From positions 806,001 through 870,000 of the forward strand of contig NZ_CP114599.1 in the NCBI RefSeq assembly GCF_027286305.1: DNA of 64,000 nucleotides, in the 5' to 3' direction. The translations under genes were made by a program, and so were the position numbers. This stretch comes from Phenylobacterium sp. NIBR 498073. GTDB lineage: Bacteria > Pseudomonadota > Alphaproteobacteria > Caulobacterales > Caulobacteraceae. The notes beneath the pieces are model-generated. The model made no database searches and was not told the origin of the DNA. It was given only the letters and a program-made list of their open reading frames with translations. Numbering within the stretch: position 1 is the stretch's first letter; each line of letters begins with the position of its first letter. Shown one piece after another: positions 16,560 to 25,200 of the stretch.

Positions 16560-18152
16560 TCAAGCCGCCGCGCGGGGTTCCACCAATGCCCGCTGCTTCA
16601 CCTGTTCGTTGAGCGCCGCGATCGTGCGTTGCGCCGAATAGACGGCGCCTTCCTGCCAGCCGGGCGTCTGGCTGAGGTGTGCGCCCGAAAAATGCACACG
16701 CCCGTGCGGCTGGTTCAGCAGCCGGTACTCCGCCGAATCGAAGTGCCCCTCCTGCACGCCGCCGCGCTCGCCCCAGCGCGGCCAGGGCCCCATGTTGTAG
16801 GGGATCTTGCTCCAGTTCACGACAACCGGATTGGTCAGCTCCGCGTCGCGTCCGGGGTGCAGTTTGCCGACCACGCTGCGGGCCATGGCGATCTGCTCGG
16901 CCAGCGGGCGCTTGGCGAAGCCCTCGGCGCGCGAGCCTGAGCCGTAGCAGGCCAGCAGCATGCCGCGCTCGGTGTGCAGGCCGTTGGACGGATACCAGAC
17001 CAGGCTGGTCTCGCCGCCGACGAACGAGATGCCGCCGTAGATCTGCTCCTTCTCCCAGAACCGCGGCGCGTCGAAGCCGATCTTGTTGGAGAAATCGTTG
17101 GGCGCCGAGGCGATCGCCGCCTTCACGTCCTTGGCGAAGTTGTTGTCGATCTTGGCCAGCAGCGCCAGCGGCAGGGTGATGATCGTGTAGTCGCCCTCGA
17201 CCGCCTGGGTCTTGCCGCTGACGGTGTCGCGATAGGTGATCTTCACGCCCTTGCCGTCGGCCCGGATCTGGGTGACCTCGGCGTTCCTGATCACCGGGCT
17301 GCGGATGGCGCGCTCGAAGCCGGCGATGATCTGGTCCATGCCGCCGACCGGCTGGAACATCGTCGCCTGCATGTTGATGTTGTCTTCGAACAGGGTGGCG
17401 CCGATCTGCGGGTGGCCGATCAGGTCGCGGAACGCCGCCGGATCGCGCGCCTTCGCGAACTGGTCCGCCGCGCCGGGCGCCTGCAGCAGGCCCGAACGCT
17501 CGGTGCCCTTGAACGCCATGTCCTCGCCGAGGTCGCCATAGGCCTTCAGGAACGGCAGCAGCTTTTCCTTGTCCTCGAGGCTCAGGTCCTGGTCGAGGGC
17601 GCCCTTGTTCACCGCCTTGGCCAGCAGCTCGGAGATGTAGCCGCGGGTGTCGTTGACCCCCTGGCGCATCTGCAGCTTCTTGCCGCCGTCGGCCCAGAGG
17701 TAGGCGCTGCGGCTGGAGTTGATCTCGACCTCCAGCGGCACGCCCAGCTTGCTGCAATAGGACAGCAGCCCCTGGTGATGGCTGGGAATGCGCGCCGGCC
17801 CCGCGTTCATGTAGAGCCCGTCGGAGAAGCGCACGGTCTGCGTCTCCTCGCCGACCATCTCGACCTTGTCGCCGTCGCGCAGCGTCCAGTTGCGCCCGCC
17901 CAGGCGCCCGCGCGCCTCCAGCAGCGTCACGTCATAGCCGGCCCGCTCCAGCTCATAGGCCGACACCAGGCCGGCGACGCCGCCGCCCAGAATGACCACC
18001 CGCTTGCCGCGGCCCGCGTCCGCGGCCATCGCCGGCGTCGCCGCCGACGCCACCGCGCCCATCAGACCCAAGGTCCGCATCGCCGAATAGGTCGCGCCGT
18101 AGCCGCCGGTCGCGCCAAGGCGGTGAAGAAACAGACGCCGACTGATCCCCAT
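16560..18152 (-). CDS. Tat-exported flavin amine oxidase
   Basis: A 530-residue FAD amine oxidase. The N-terminus carries a twin-arginine signal (SRRLFLHRLGATGG, hydrophobic stretch, AMAAD), so it is folded with FAD and exported by Tat. The dinucleotide-binding motif is RVVILGGGVAGLVSAYELER with LEARGRLGGRNWT; the C-terminal FAD-contact region is RVHFSGAHLSQTPGWQEGAV. Enzymes of this type oxidise amines or L-amino acids to imines with release of H2O2. It is first in an operon (amine oxidase, RidA, RidA, PLP aldolase), suggesting periplasmic oxidation followed by imine hydrolysis. The substrate is not deducible. Confidence 0.88.
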   Translation of the reverse strand: MGISRRLFLHRLGATGGYGATYSAMRTLGLMGAVASAATPAMAADAGRGKRVVILGGGVAGLVSAYELERAGYDVTLLEARGRLGGRNWTLRDGDKVEMVGEETQTVRFSDGLYMNAGPARIPSHHQGLLSYCSKLGVPLEVEINSSRSAYLWADGGKKLQMRQGVNDTRGYISELLAKAVNKGALDQDLSLEDKEKLLPFLKAYGDLGEDMAFKGTERSGLLQAPGAADQFAKARDPAAFRDLIGHPQIGATLFEDNINMQATMFQPVGGMDQIIAGFERAIRSPVIRNAEVTQIRADGKGVKITYRDTVSGKTQAVEGDYTIITLPLALLAKIDNNFAKDVKAAIASAPNDFSNKIGFDAPRFWEKEQIYGGISFVGGETSLVWYPSNGLHTERGMLLACYGSGSRAEGFAKRPLAEQIAMARSVVGKLHPGRDAELTNPVVVNWSKIPYNMGPWPRWGERGGVQEGHFDSAEYRLLNQPHGRVHFSGAHLSQTPGWQEGAVYSAQRTIAALNEQVKQRALVEPRAAA

Positions 18153-18709
18153 CTCTCAAGTTCCCCGATCAACCACCAAGGCGGTCATGACCGGCCCGCT
18201 CGCCTGTCGGTTCAAGCACGCGGCCGGTCTTCGGCCGGCTCCCTCGACGGCGTGATCAAGCGCGGGGCGCCGCCCGCTTGAATATTCCGCACTCGGAACA
18301 CTGTCCGAATGCCAGGAAAAACCCATCCCGCAGGTATTGGTTAAAAGCGCAGGCGCCGGTGTACGAATGTCGGGCAGCAGTCGGCCCATCGGCAGCCTCG
18401 CGGGCGGGCGCTGATTGACAGTGGACGCCTGCCGCGCGGAGTCTTCCGACGTCGCGGCGGTTCATTTTCCTGCCTGGGCGCCAGTAGCGGCAAGACAAGA
18501 AGCAAAAGATGCGCCTGCGATGCCTGTGCCAAGTCCAGACGCGCCGATGCTCTGCGCATCGCTCGCTGCGACCCTTTTTCGAAACGTTCCGCCGCGATGC
18601 GGCCAGGCCCGCGCGCGCCCGGCAACGACGCGATCATCGACTGCGCCAAGATTCAGGTGAAGTTCTGATCCGAAATGGGGCGGCCTCGCGCGGGCCGCCC
18701 GATTTCGTC
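18153..18709. other. 557-bp region without a convincing gene
   Basis: Frames here are short, arginine-rich and lack family features or ribosome sites. The part next to 18152 should hold the amine-oxidase promoter; GGTTAAAAG around 18348 is the most AT-rich patch. The last 40 bp form a hairpin, annotated separately. A decayed gene cannot be excluded. Confidence 0.5.
18671..18707. terminator. Terminator-like hairpin after the GNAT gene
   Basis: CGAAAT-G-GGGCGGCC and GGCCGCCC-G-ATTTCG form a stem of about 15 bp around a 7-nt loop. It begins 3 bp beyond the stop codon of the minus-strand GNAT gene, so it most likely ends that transcript. The AT-flanked symmetric stem could work in both directions. 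Confidence 0.65.
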
Positions 18710-19252
18710 TCAGATCGCCTTGCCCATCCGCACCAGCGGCACCTTCACACCGTTCGAGGTCTGCGCCTCGAACGGTTCGATGCGCTGGTAGCCGCAGGCG
18801 GCGTAGAGCGGCTCGCCGGCCATGGTCGCGGCCATCTCGCAGCGGCTGAAGCCCTCGGCTTTCGCCTTCGCTTCGCAGGTGGCCAGGATCAGGCGTCCGA
18901 CCCCGCATCGGGTGAAGTCGGGACTGGTGTACATCGCCCGCACCCGCGCCGGGTCTGTGGCGGGGTCGACCAGCGCCGCGTCGCGCCCGGCCGAGTGGTC
19001 GCCGCCGAACAGGGTGGCGCGCCGGCTCCAGCCGCCGCACCCGGCGATCGCGCCGTCGGCCTCGACCACATAGTAGGTGCCGTCCTCGATCAGCTGCGTG
19101 TCGAGGCCCATCACCTCCTGCGAGGCGAGCACCTCGGCCGGCGGCAGGAAGGCGGGCAGCAGCTCCTTGATCGCGCGGTCCATCACCGCCTTCAGGGCGG
19201 GGATGTCGCCGCTGACGGCGGAGCGAATGGTCAGGGTCTGGCTCATGGACAT
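18710..19252 (-). CDS. GNAT family N-acetyltransferase
   Basis: A 180-residue GNAT protein. An initial TIRSAVSGDIPALKAVM strand-helix, the substrate side YVVEADGAIAGCGGWSRR, motif A in YTSPDFTRCGVGRLILATCEAKAKAEG, and LYAACGYQRIEPFE match the yitH/ElaA-like single-domain group. ATGs at 19252 and 19246 are both possible; neither has a strong ribosome site. The acceptor is unknown. It is divergent from L-serine dehydratase across about 80 bp. Confidence 0.87.
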   Translation of the reverse strand: MSMSQTLTIRSAVSGDIPALKAVMDRAIKELLPAFLPPAEVLASQEVMGLDTQLIEDGTYYVVEADGAIAGCGGWSRRATLFGGDHSAGRDAALVDPATDPARVRAMYTSPDFTRCGVGRLILATCEAKAKAEGFSRCEMAATMAGEPLYAACGYQRIEPFEAQTSNGVKVPLVRMGKAI

Positions 19253-19334
19253 TAGCTAGCGACGCGGGCCGCCCGCGTCACCCTTACGGCTTTCACTAGG
19301 GGACGCCTTGCCCCGGCTTGGCGCAATTCACGCA

Positions 19335-20726
19335 ATGACGTACCAACCTGCCATGGCGAGCGCGTTCGATTTGTTCAAGTTGGGTGTGGGCCCGTCCAGC
19401 TCGCACACCATGGGTCCGATGACCGCCGGCGCGCGCTTCCTGCGGCGCCTGGGCGACCAGGGGCGCTTGGCGAAGGTCACGCGCGTGGAGGCCGTGCTCT
19501 ACGCCTCGCTGGCCCTGACCGGGCGCGGCCACGCCACCGACCGCGCGGTGATCCTGGGTCTCGCTGGCTTCGTGCCGGCCAGCATCGATCCCGACGCCGC
19601 CGACGCCGCCCTGGAGACGATCCGCGCGACCGGCCGCCTGAAGCTCGGCGACGAGGGGCCGGAGATCGACTTCGACGAGGCCCGCGACATCCTCTGGGAA
19701 GGCCGCACCCGCCTGCCGCAGCATCCCAACGGCCTGGCCTTCCGCGCCTTCGGCGGCGAGGCGATGCTCGACGAAAAACTCTACTTCTCGATCGGCGGCG
19801 GCTTCGTGGTCGACGAGGCCGAGTTGGCGGTCAACGCCGCGCCGGTCCGCGCCGCGGCCGAGCCCTATCCCTACGCCTCGGGCGCCGAACTGCTGGCCCA
19901 GGCGCAGGCCGCGGGCCTGACCATCGCGCAGCTGATGTTCGCCAACGAGACGGTCGTGCGGACCCCCGCCGAGGTCGAGGTCGGCCTCGACGCCATCTTC
20001 GCGGGCATGGAGGCCTGCATCGAGCGCGGCCTGCGCCAGGAGGGCTGCCTGCCCGGCGGCCTGAAGGTCCGCCGCCGCGCGCGGCAGATCCACACCGACC
20101 TGATGAGCAAGGTCGAACGCAACATCTCCGATCCGCTCGCCGCCCTCGACTGGGTCAATCTCTGGGCGCTGGCGGTGAATGAGGAGAACGCCGCCGGCGG
20201 CCGCGTCGTCACCGCCCCGACCAACGGCGCGGCCGGGCTGCTGCCGGCGGTGCTGCGCTACTACGACCGCTTTCACCGCGGCGGGCCGGAGGGGCGGCGG
20301 ACCTTCCTGCTCACCGCTGCGGCGATCGGCTCGCTCTACAAGCGCAACGCCTCGATCTCGGGCGCCGAGGTCGGCTGCCAGGGCGAGGTGGGCGTCGCCT
20401 GCTCGATGGCCGCCGCGGGGCTCACCGCCGCGCTGGGCGGGACCAACGCCCAGATCGAGAACGCCGCCGAGATCGCCATGGAGCATAATCTGGGCCTCAC
20501 CTGCGACCCGATCGGCGGCCTGGTCCAGATCCCCTGCATCGAGCGCAACGCCATGGGCGCGGTGAAGGCGATCGACGCCTCGCGCCTGGCCCTGCTCGGC
20601 GACGGCCAGCACACCGTCTCCCTCGACAAGGTCATCGCCACCATGAAACGCACCGGCGAGGACATGAACGAGATCTACAAGGAGACCTCGCTGGGCGGCC
20701 TGGCCGTCAACGTCGTCGAGTGCTGA
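19335..20726 (+). CDS. sdaA: L-serine ammonia-lyase (iron-sulfur)
   Basis: A single-chain L-serine dehydratase of 463 residues from the ATG at 19335; starts at 19308 (TTG) and 19353 are alternatives. The N-terminal beta domain opens [20 protein letters not shown], the family hallmark. The alpha domain has [36 protein letters not shown] and [18 protein letters not shown]; the cysteines in the latter two bind the 4Fe-4S cluster. It deaminates L-serine to pyruvate and ammonia. It stands alone, divergent from a GNAT gene. Confidence 0.95.
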   Translation: MTYQPAMASAFDLFKLGVGPSSSHTMGPMTAGARFLRRLGDQGRLAKVTRVEAVLYASLALTGRGHATDRAVILGLAGFVPASIDPDAADAALETIRATGRLKLGDEGPEIDFDEARDILWEGRTRLPQHPNGLAFRAFGGEAMLDEKLYFSIGGGFVVDEAELAVNAAPVRAAAEPYPYASGAELLAQAQAAGLTIAQLMFANETVVRTPAEVEVGLDAIFAGMEACIERGLRQEGCLPGGLKVRRRARQIHTDLMSKVERNISDPLAALDWVNLWALAVNEENAAGGRVVTAPTNGAAGLLPAVLRYYDRFHRGGPEGRRTFLLTAAAIGSLYKRNASISGAEVGCQGEVGVACSMAAAGLTAALGGTNAQIENAAEIAMEHNLGLTCDPIGGLVQIPCIERNAMGAVKAIDASRLALLGDGQHTVSLDKVIATMKRTGEDMNEIYKETSLGGLAVNVVEC

Positions 20727-20830
20727 GCCGCCCGATGAACGCCCGATGAACGACCCTCTCAAGGGCAGTTCAAGGCGTCGTTTCTAGCGTTCGGTCCTGG
20801 GCTGGGCGTCCTCTGAAAGGGACACGCGAC

Positions 20831-21226
20831 ATGAAGATCCTGATCGCCGCGCTCGCTGGAGGCGCGATGCTGCTGGGCGCAACGCTCGCCGCGGCGAACC
20901 CGGCCCCGAACTCCGCGACGGCCGAGCGCCCGCTCGGCGTCGACGCCCGCATTCCGTTCGCCGCCACCACCGGCATTCGCAACTTCCAGGCCGACGGCGA
21001 CGATGCCCTGTGGATCGAGGGCCAGCGCGGCGAGTGGTATCGCGCCGAGCTGTTCGGCCCCTGCATCGGCCTCGACCATGCGATGAAGGTCGGCTTCGTG
21101 CCCCGCGGGACCAGTTCGCTCGACCGCTTCGGTCAGGTGCTGGTCGACGGCTCCAAGTGCCAGATCTCCAGCCTGGTGACCTCGGCCCCGCCGCCGGCCA
21201 AGGCCAAGAAGGCCAAGGCCTCCTAG
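20831..21226 (+). CDS. Exported DUF6491 family protein
   Basis: A 131-residue protein with a signal peptide (ILIAALAGGAMLLGATLAAA) and a GAAAGGGAC-type ribosome site. The body reads GIRNFQADGDDALWIEG, WYRAELFGPCIGLD and GTSSLDRFGQVLVDGSKCQI, matching the small periplasmic DUF6491 family found in Caulobacterales and Sphingomonadales. Two cysteines (CIGL and KCQI) may pair. The tail is Lys/Ala-rich. The function is unknown. Its stop overlaps that of the CHAT gene, tail to tail. Confidence 0.8.
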   Translation: MKILIAALAGGAMLLGATLAAANPAPNSATAERPLGVDARIPFAATTGIRNFQADGDDALWIEGQRGEWYRAELFGPCIGLDHAMKVGFVPRGTSSLDRFGQVLVDGSKCQISSLVTSAPPPAKAKKAKAS

Positions 21227-24200
21227 GGCGGCGACAGCCGCAGCACGACCGCCTGGCCGCCCAGCGCGCCGCCCAACAGCGCCTCGCCCGGACGGCTGGC
21301 GTCGATATCTGACAGGTAGATGTTGGAGCCTGAATCCAGCAGCTTGGGCGCGGACACCGTTCCATTGTCGCCCAGGGTCAGCACCATCGCCCCGACTCGG
21401 CTGCTCACCGTCGGGTCCAAACCAAGTTCGTCTCGAAAGTCGACCTGAGCGACCTTTGCCGCGGCCACCAGGGTCCCGCCGTCGGCGCGCGGTCCCATCG
21501 CCCGCACCTCCGACCAGCCCAGGCTGTCGTCGCGATAGACGAGGCGCGACTGCAAGCCGGCGTCCAGCGCGATCACCCCGGCCTTCAGCTCGCCGTCGCA
21601 GGCGGCCATGAAGCCGCCGCCCAGCAGCACGCGCCCGCCCTGGGCCAGGGCCGTGGGCGCCGTCCAGCCGGTCAGCTGTTGAGACCCGATCAGCGCCCCG
21701 GTGCGGCGGTCGCGCAGCTCGGCCCAGGTGATCGGCACGCCCCTACAGGGCTCCAGCTCCCAGTCATCCTCACCGAACGGCGACCTTGGCGGCTCGGGAT
21801 GGCGCGCGGAGTAGGTGAGCAACAGGTGCTCGCCCAGCATTGATAGCGTCGCGTCCTCGATCGCCATAGCTCGGGGCGGCGTGACGGCGAACAGCCGCCG
21901 CGGCCCCTGCGCGGCGTCAACCAGCATCACCTGCAGGCGGTCGGCGATCTCCTCGCCGCCGGTGTGGACACGCGCGGTCCTGTCCAAGATCGCCACCGCG
22001 GCCTGGCTCGACCCCAGCGCGACGCCGGTCGCAGCCAGCAACTCCCGTCCAGGCGCGCTCTCGCCGCGCCAGGTCGCGCGCACCGCGCCGCTGGCCGTGT
22101 CCAGGGTCATCAGCACGGGCGCCATCCGTCCGTCGTCGCCTAGGGCGCCGCCGCCGGCGATGACGCTGGAGCCCAGCTCGACCAGCAACTGGGTCGGGTG
22201 GTTCATGGCGGTCTCACGTCGCCAGCGCCCGATGCTTTCCACGTGGGAGCCCGCCGGAAAGTCCAGCACCCGCGCTAGCGAGGCCTCGCCGGAGCGTCGC
22301 AGCGCGACGACCTCGCCGCCGACGCCGGAGAGCGGCTCCACCGCCACGACCCCGCCCGCCCGCGGGGCCGGCGGCGGCGGTCGCGCGCCGTCGCCCAGTA
22401 CGATCAGCGGCGCCCAGAACCGCGGATGCAGGTAGGCCCGCGAGGGCGGCGCGGTCAGGAACGCTCGTTGGGCGCCGGCCAGCGCCAGGGCCGGGCTCTC
22501 GCCATGCTCGGTCCGCAGGGTCGCGAAGGTGGTCGCCACCACCTCCTTGGTGGTCTCCGAATCCACCGCCCACAGCGAGCCCAGGGTCGAGGGCACGCCG
22601 GCCACCGCAAAGGCCGAGGCCAGGGCCGGCAGCTCGCCGGCCATCTGCGCGACGTCGTAGTTGGCGGTGTTGCAGGCCGACAGCGCCACGAACCGCGCCC
22701 CCAGGTTCAGGTCGGCGATCTCCGAGGCGGTCAGCAATCCGTCGTCCCAGGAATCGATCGACGAAATTGGGGTCAGGGCCAGCGCCGGCTCGCTCAGCCC
22801 CTCGATCTCGTCGCGTATCAGCCCATGCGTGGCGAACGACAGGTAGCGGTAGGATCCCAGAAGCTGGCCGCGCACGCCGCGCTCGGTCGCCGCGTTCTGG
22901 ACCAGCAGCTTGGTCGAAGCGAACCCCTTGGCCGAACGCTCCAGCTCGTCCTTGGTCTCCGGCAGCGGCGCCAGGGCGGCCAGGCCCGCGCTGCGCGAGC
23001 CCTTGAGCAGCATCCTGGCGCGGTCCTCGCCCTGGTCGGTCGCCCCGCTCAGCACCGGGTCGCCGACGCCCAGAAAGTCGAAGTCCGACGCCGGGGCCAG
23101 CGCGCCTGAGCGCGCCGCCAGGATCGCGCCCGGCGAGCCGGCGTAGCTGACCGCGTGCCGGCGCATGAGCCAGTCGGCCTGCGCCAGGTCGTAGCCTTCG
23201 CCGAGCTTCGGCGGGGCCTGGGGCAACAGCACCGACAACGGCAGCGGCGTGACCGAGGCGTCGGCCAGCCACAGCAGGTGGTCGCCGGCCTTCACGCAGC
23301 CCTCGAACGGCGCGATCAGCAGCTTGTGCATCCGCACTGCCGCGGCGGCCGGGAACTGGGCGTCGAGCTCGTCGGAGGGCGCGTGCCCGGCGGTCAGCGC
23401 CGCCTGCAGGATCTTGATGTCCAGCGTGGCCTGCCGCAGGTCGGCCGGCGCGACCAGCCGCATCGCCCGGTCCTGGCGTACGCACATATAGGCCATGCCG
23501 CCCGGAACCATGGCCACGCTGAGCGCCGCCTCGCCGGGACGCAGCGCCGCCTGGAACCGCTTGAGGTCGACGAGGTTCGACCCCGTCGCCGGCTCGAGCG
23601 AACGGTCGATCTCCGCCAATCGGACGGCGAAGTCGCGCAGCGCTGCGCGCGTCCCCCAGACATGCGTCAGCGGGACGACCGGCTCCGGCGCCCGGGGCGC
23701 GGCCAGCTTGGTCAGTTCCGCGCGCTCGTACGCATCGCGCCGCGCCCGCAGCCGCAGGCCCTGGTGGATCGCGCGGCGCTGCAGCGCGTCCTTGGCCTGG
23801 GACAGGGCGACCAGGGCGTCGGCATCGATGTTCGCCTGCATCCGTCCGGCCAGCTGGAACAGGATGAAGTTCGTGTCGTCCGCCCTGGGACCATCCTGGT
23901 CGGCCTGGGTAAGGGCGAACGAGATCAGGATCTGCTCGATCGCGGCCGGCCGGCGCGAGGCCCCGACGCCCAAGGCCGGCGCCCGCTTCGCAGCGTCTGC
24001 GATCAGGCGGCCGGTCTGCGCCAGGCCCGCCTGCCGCTCGGCCCCCGGCGGCAGCGCCAGGGCGCGTCCGGCCATGCGGTAGATCGCGGCCGGCTCGGCG
24101 TTTGCCCCCGCGCCCGCCTCAAAGGGCGCGGCCTGCGCCAGGGCCTTGGCGACGACCGGGTCGGGCCGCTGTTCGATCGCCGCGACCAGGGCCCGCGCCG

Positions 24201-25200
24201 CCAGATAGGTGGTTTCCTCGAAATCGGCCGGGGTTCGTCCCGCGCGGTCGTAGAGCTTGCGGTAGGGATGGGCGTCGATCGCCTCGCGCGCGCACTCCGG
24301 CTTGAGCAGGGCGGTGCAGGCGACGGCCTTGCGGGTCAGGGCCTGGGCGGTCACGTAGGCGCGGCTGTCGGCGTCCAGCTCGATGGCGCCGGCGGTGGCG
24401 GCGGCCAGGTCCAGCACCGGCAGGGCGGCGGCGAACTGACCCTGCTCCAGCAGCAGTTCGGCCTCGATCAGGCGGTACATCATCGCATCGACGCTGTGCG
24501 GCGGCAGCGAGGCGGCGATGAACCCGCTGCCGGCCCGATAGACGCCGTAGGCGCGGTCGCTCTGGCCCAGCACCCGCAGGCTGTCGATGGCGTCCGACAG
24601 CGCCCAGGCGATCAGGAAGGCGTCGTCCTGCGGGTTCCTCAGCGAGGCGATCAGCGACAGGGTCTTGTCGACGCTCACGCGGGCGCCGGCGTAGTCGTCC
24701 TGTTCGAGCTGGATGCTCGAAGCCAGCGAGAGGCGGCGCAGGTAGAGGCTGGGGTTGGCGGCGTTCTCCTGGCGCCAGAGGTCGCCCTCCAGGATCTTCG
24801 CGGTCACCGGCGCGGCCCCGTAGGTGAACTTGCCGTAGTCCAGGAAGTAGCCGGTGCGCCGGACGTCCTCGCGCCGCGCAAGCTCGTTCGCCGCGGCCGG
24901 TGGGGGCAGGGCGATGTAGTTCGGAACCTGCTCCAGGACGCAGTCGCGGTCGCGGCCGTGGATGCAGATCTCCAGCAGCGTGGCGGTCGCCGCCCGGCGT
25001 GCGGTGGGATCCAGGTCCTTGCCTGCCAGCTGGCGCTCCAGCTGCTGGCGCGCGGTCTGGGCCTTGCCCTGGAAGTACAGGCCCCATGGCGAGGTCTCGG
25101 CCGCCACCGCCGGTTGCGAGCTGAGCAACAACGCGCCTGCGAGCGCGCTCCACGCCGCTAGGCTCCGCCTGGGCGAAGTCTTCGGGGGAAAAGGCGCCAT
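21223..25200 (-). CDS. Exported CHAT-domain (caspase-like) protein with TPR-type N-terminus and C-terminal repeat region
   Basis: A 1325-residue protein starting at 25200 with a GGAG site and a signal peptide (LAAWSALAGALLLSSQPAVAAE). Residues about 40-520 are helical and TPR-like (AKTLSLIASLR-type repeats, FAAALPVLDLAA). The CHAT protease domain spans roughly residues 600-920: the catalytic His is in YLSFATHGLI near 791, the Cys in FVALSACNTAN near 841, and GSLWAVDSETT follows. The last 400 residues are beta-rich with repeated units such as QLLVELGSSVIAGGGALG, perhaps a propeller. CHAT proteases are relatives of caspases and separases; most studied ones are cytoplasmic, while this one should be periplasmic. 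Its start codon overlaps that of the divergent protease. Confidence 0.85.
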   Translation of the reverse strand: MAPFPPKTSPRRSLAAWSALAGALLLSSQPAVAAETSPWGLYFQGKAQTARQQLERQLAGKDLDPTARRAATATLLEICIHGRDRDCVLEQVPNYIALPPPAAANELARREDVRRTGYFLDYGKFTYGAAPVTAKILEGDLWRQENAANPSLYLRRLSLASSIQLEQDDYAGARVSVDKTLSLIASLRNPQDDAFLIAWALSDAIDSLRVLGQSDRAYGVYRAGSGFIAASLPPHSVDAMMYRLIEAELLLEQGQFAAALPVLDLAAATAGAIELDADSRAYVTAQALTRKAVACTALLKPECAREAIDAHPYRKLYDRAGRTPADFEETTYLAARALVAAIEQRPDPVVAKALAQAAPFEAGAGANAEPAAIYRMAGRALALPPGAERQAGLAQTGRLIADAAKRAPALGVGASRRPAAIEQILISFALTQADQDGPRADDTNFILFQLAGRMQANIDADALVALSQAKDALQRRAIHQGLRLRARRDAYERAELTKLAAPRAPEPVVPLTHVWGTRAALRDFAVRLAEIDRSLEPATGSNLVDLKRFQAALRPGEAALSVAMVPGGMAYMCVRQDRAMRLVAPADLRQATLDIKILQAALTAGHAPSDELDAQFPAAAAVRMHKLLIAPFEGCVKAGDHLLWLADASVTPLPLSVLLPQAPPKLGEGYDLAQADWLMRRHAVSYAGSPGAILAARSGALAPASDFDFLGVGDPVLSGATDQGEDRARMLLKGSRSAGLAALAPLPETKDELERSAKGFASTKLLVQNAATERGVRGQLLGSYRYLSFATHGLIRDEIEGLSEPALALTPISSIDSWDDGLLTASEIADLNLGARFVALSACNTANYDVAQMAGELPALASAFAVAGVPSTLGSLWAVDSETTKEVVATTFATLRTEHGESPALALAGAQRAFLTAPPSRAYLHPRFWAPLIVLGDGARPPPPAPRAGGVVAVEPLSGVGGEVVALRRSGEASLARVLDFPAGSHVESIGRWRRETAMNHPTQLLVELGSSVIAGGGALGDDGRMAPVLMTLDTASGAVRATWRGESAPGRELLAATGVALGSSQAAVAILDRTARVHTGGEEIADRLQVMLVDAAQGPRRLFAVTPPRAMAIEDATLSMLGEHLLLTYSARHPEPPRSPFGEDDWELEPCRGVPITWAELRDRRTGALIGSQQLTGWTAPTALAQGGRVLLGGGFMAACDGELKAGVIALDAGLQSRLVYRDDSLGWSEVRAMGPRADGGTLVAAAKVAQVDFRDELGLDPTVSSRVGAMVLTLGDNGTVSAPKLLDSGSNIYLSDIDASRPGEALLGGALGGQAVVLRLSPP

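Noticed and set aside
18415..18660. An 81-codon plus-strand frame in the 557-bp gap before the GNAT gene
   Set aside because: No ribosome site, no recognisable motif, and arginine/alanine-rich composition typical of non-coding frames in this genome.
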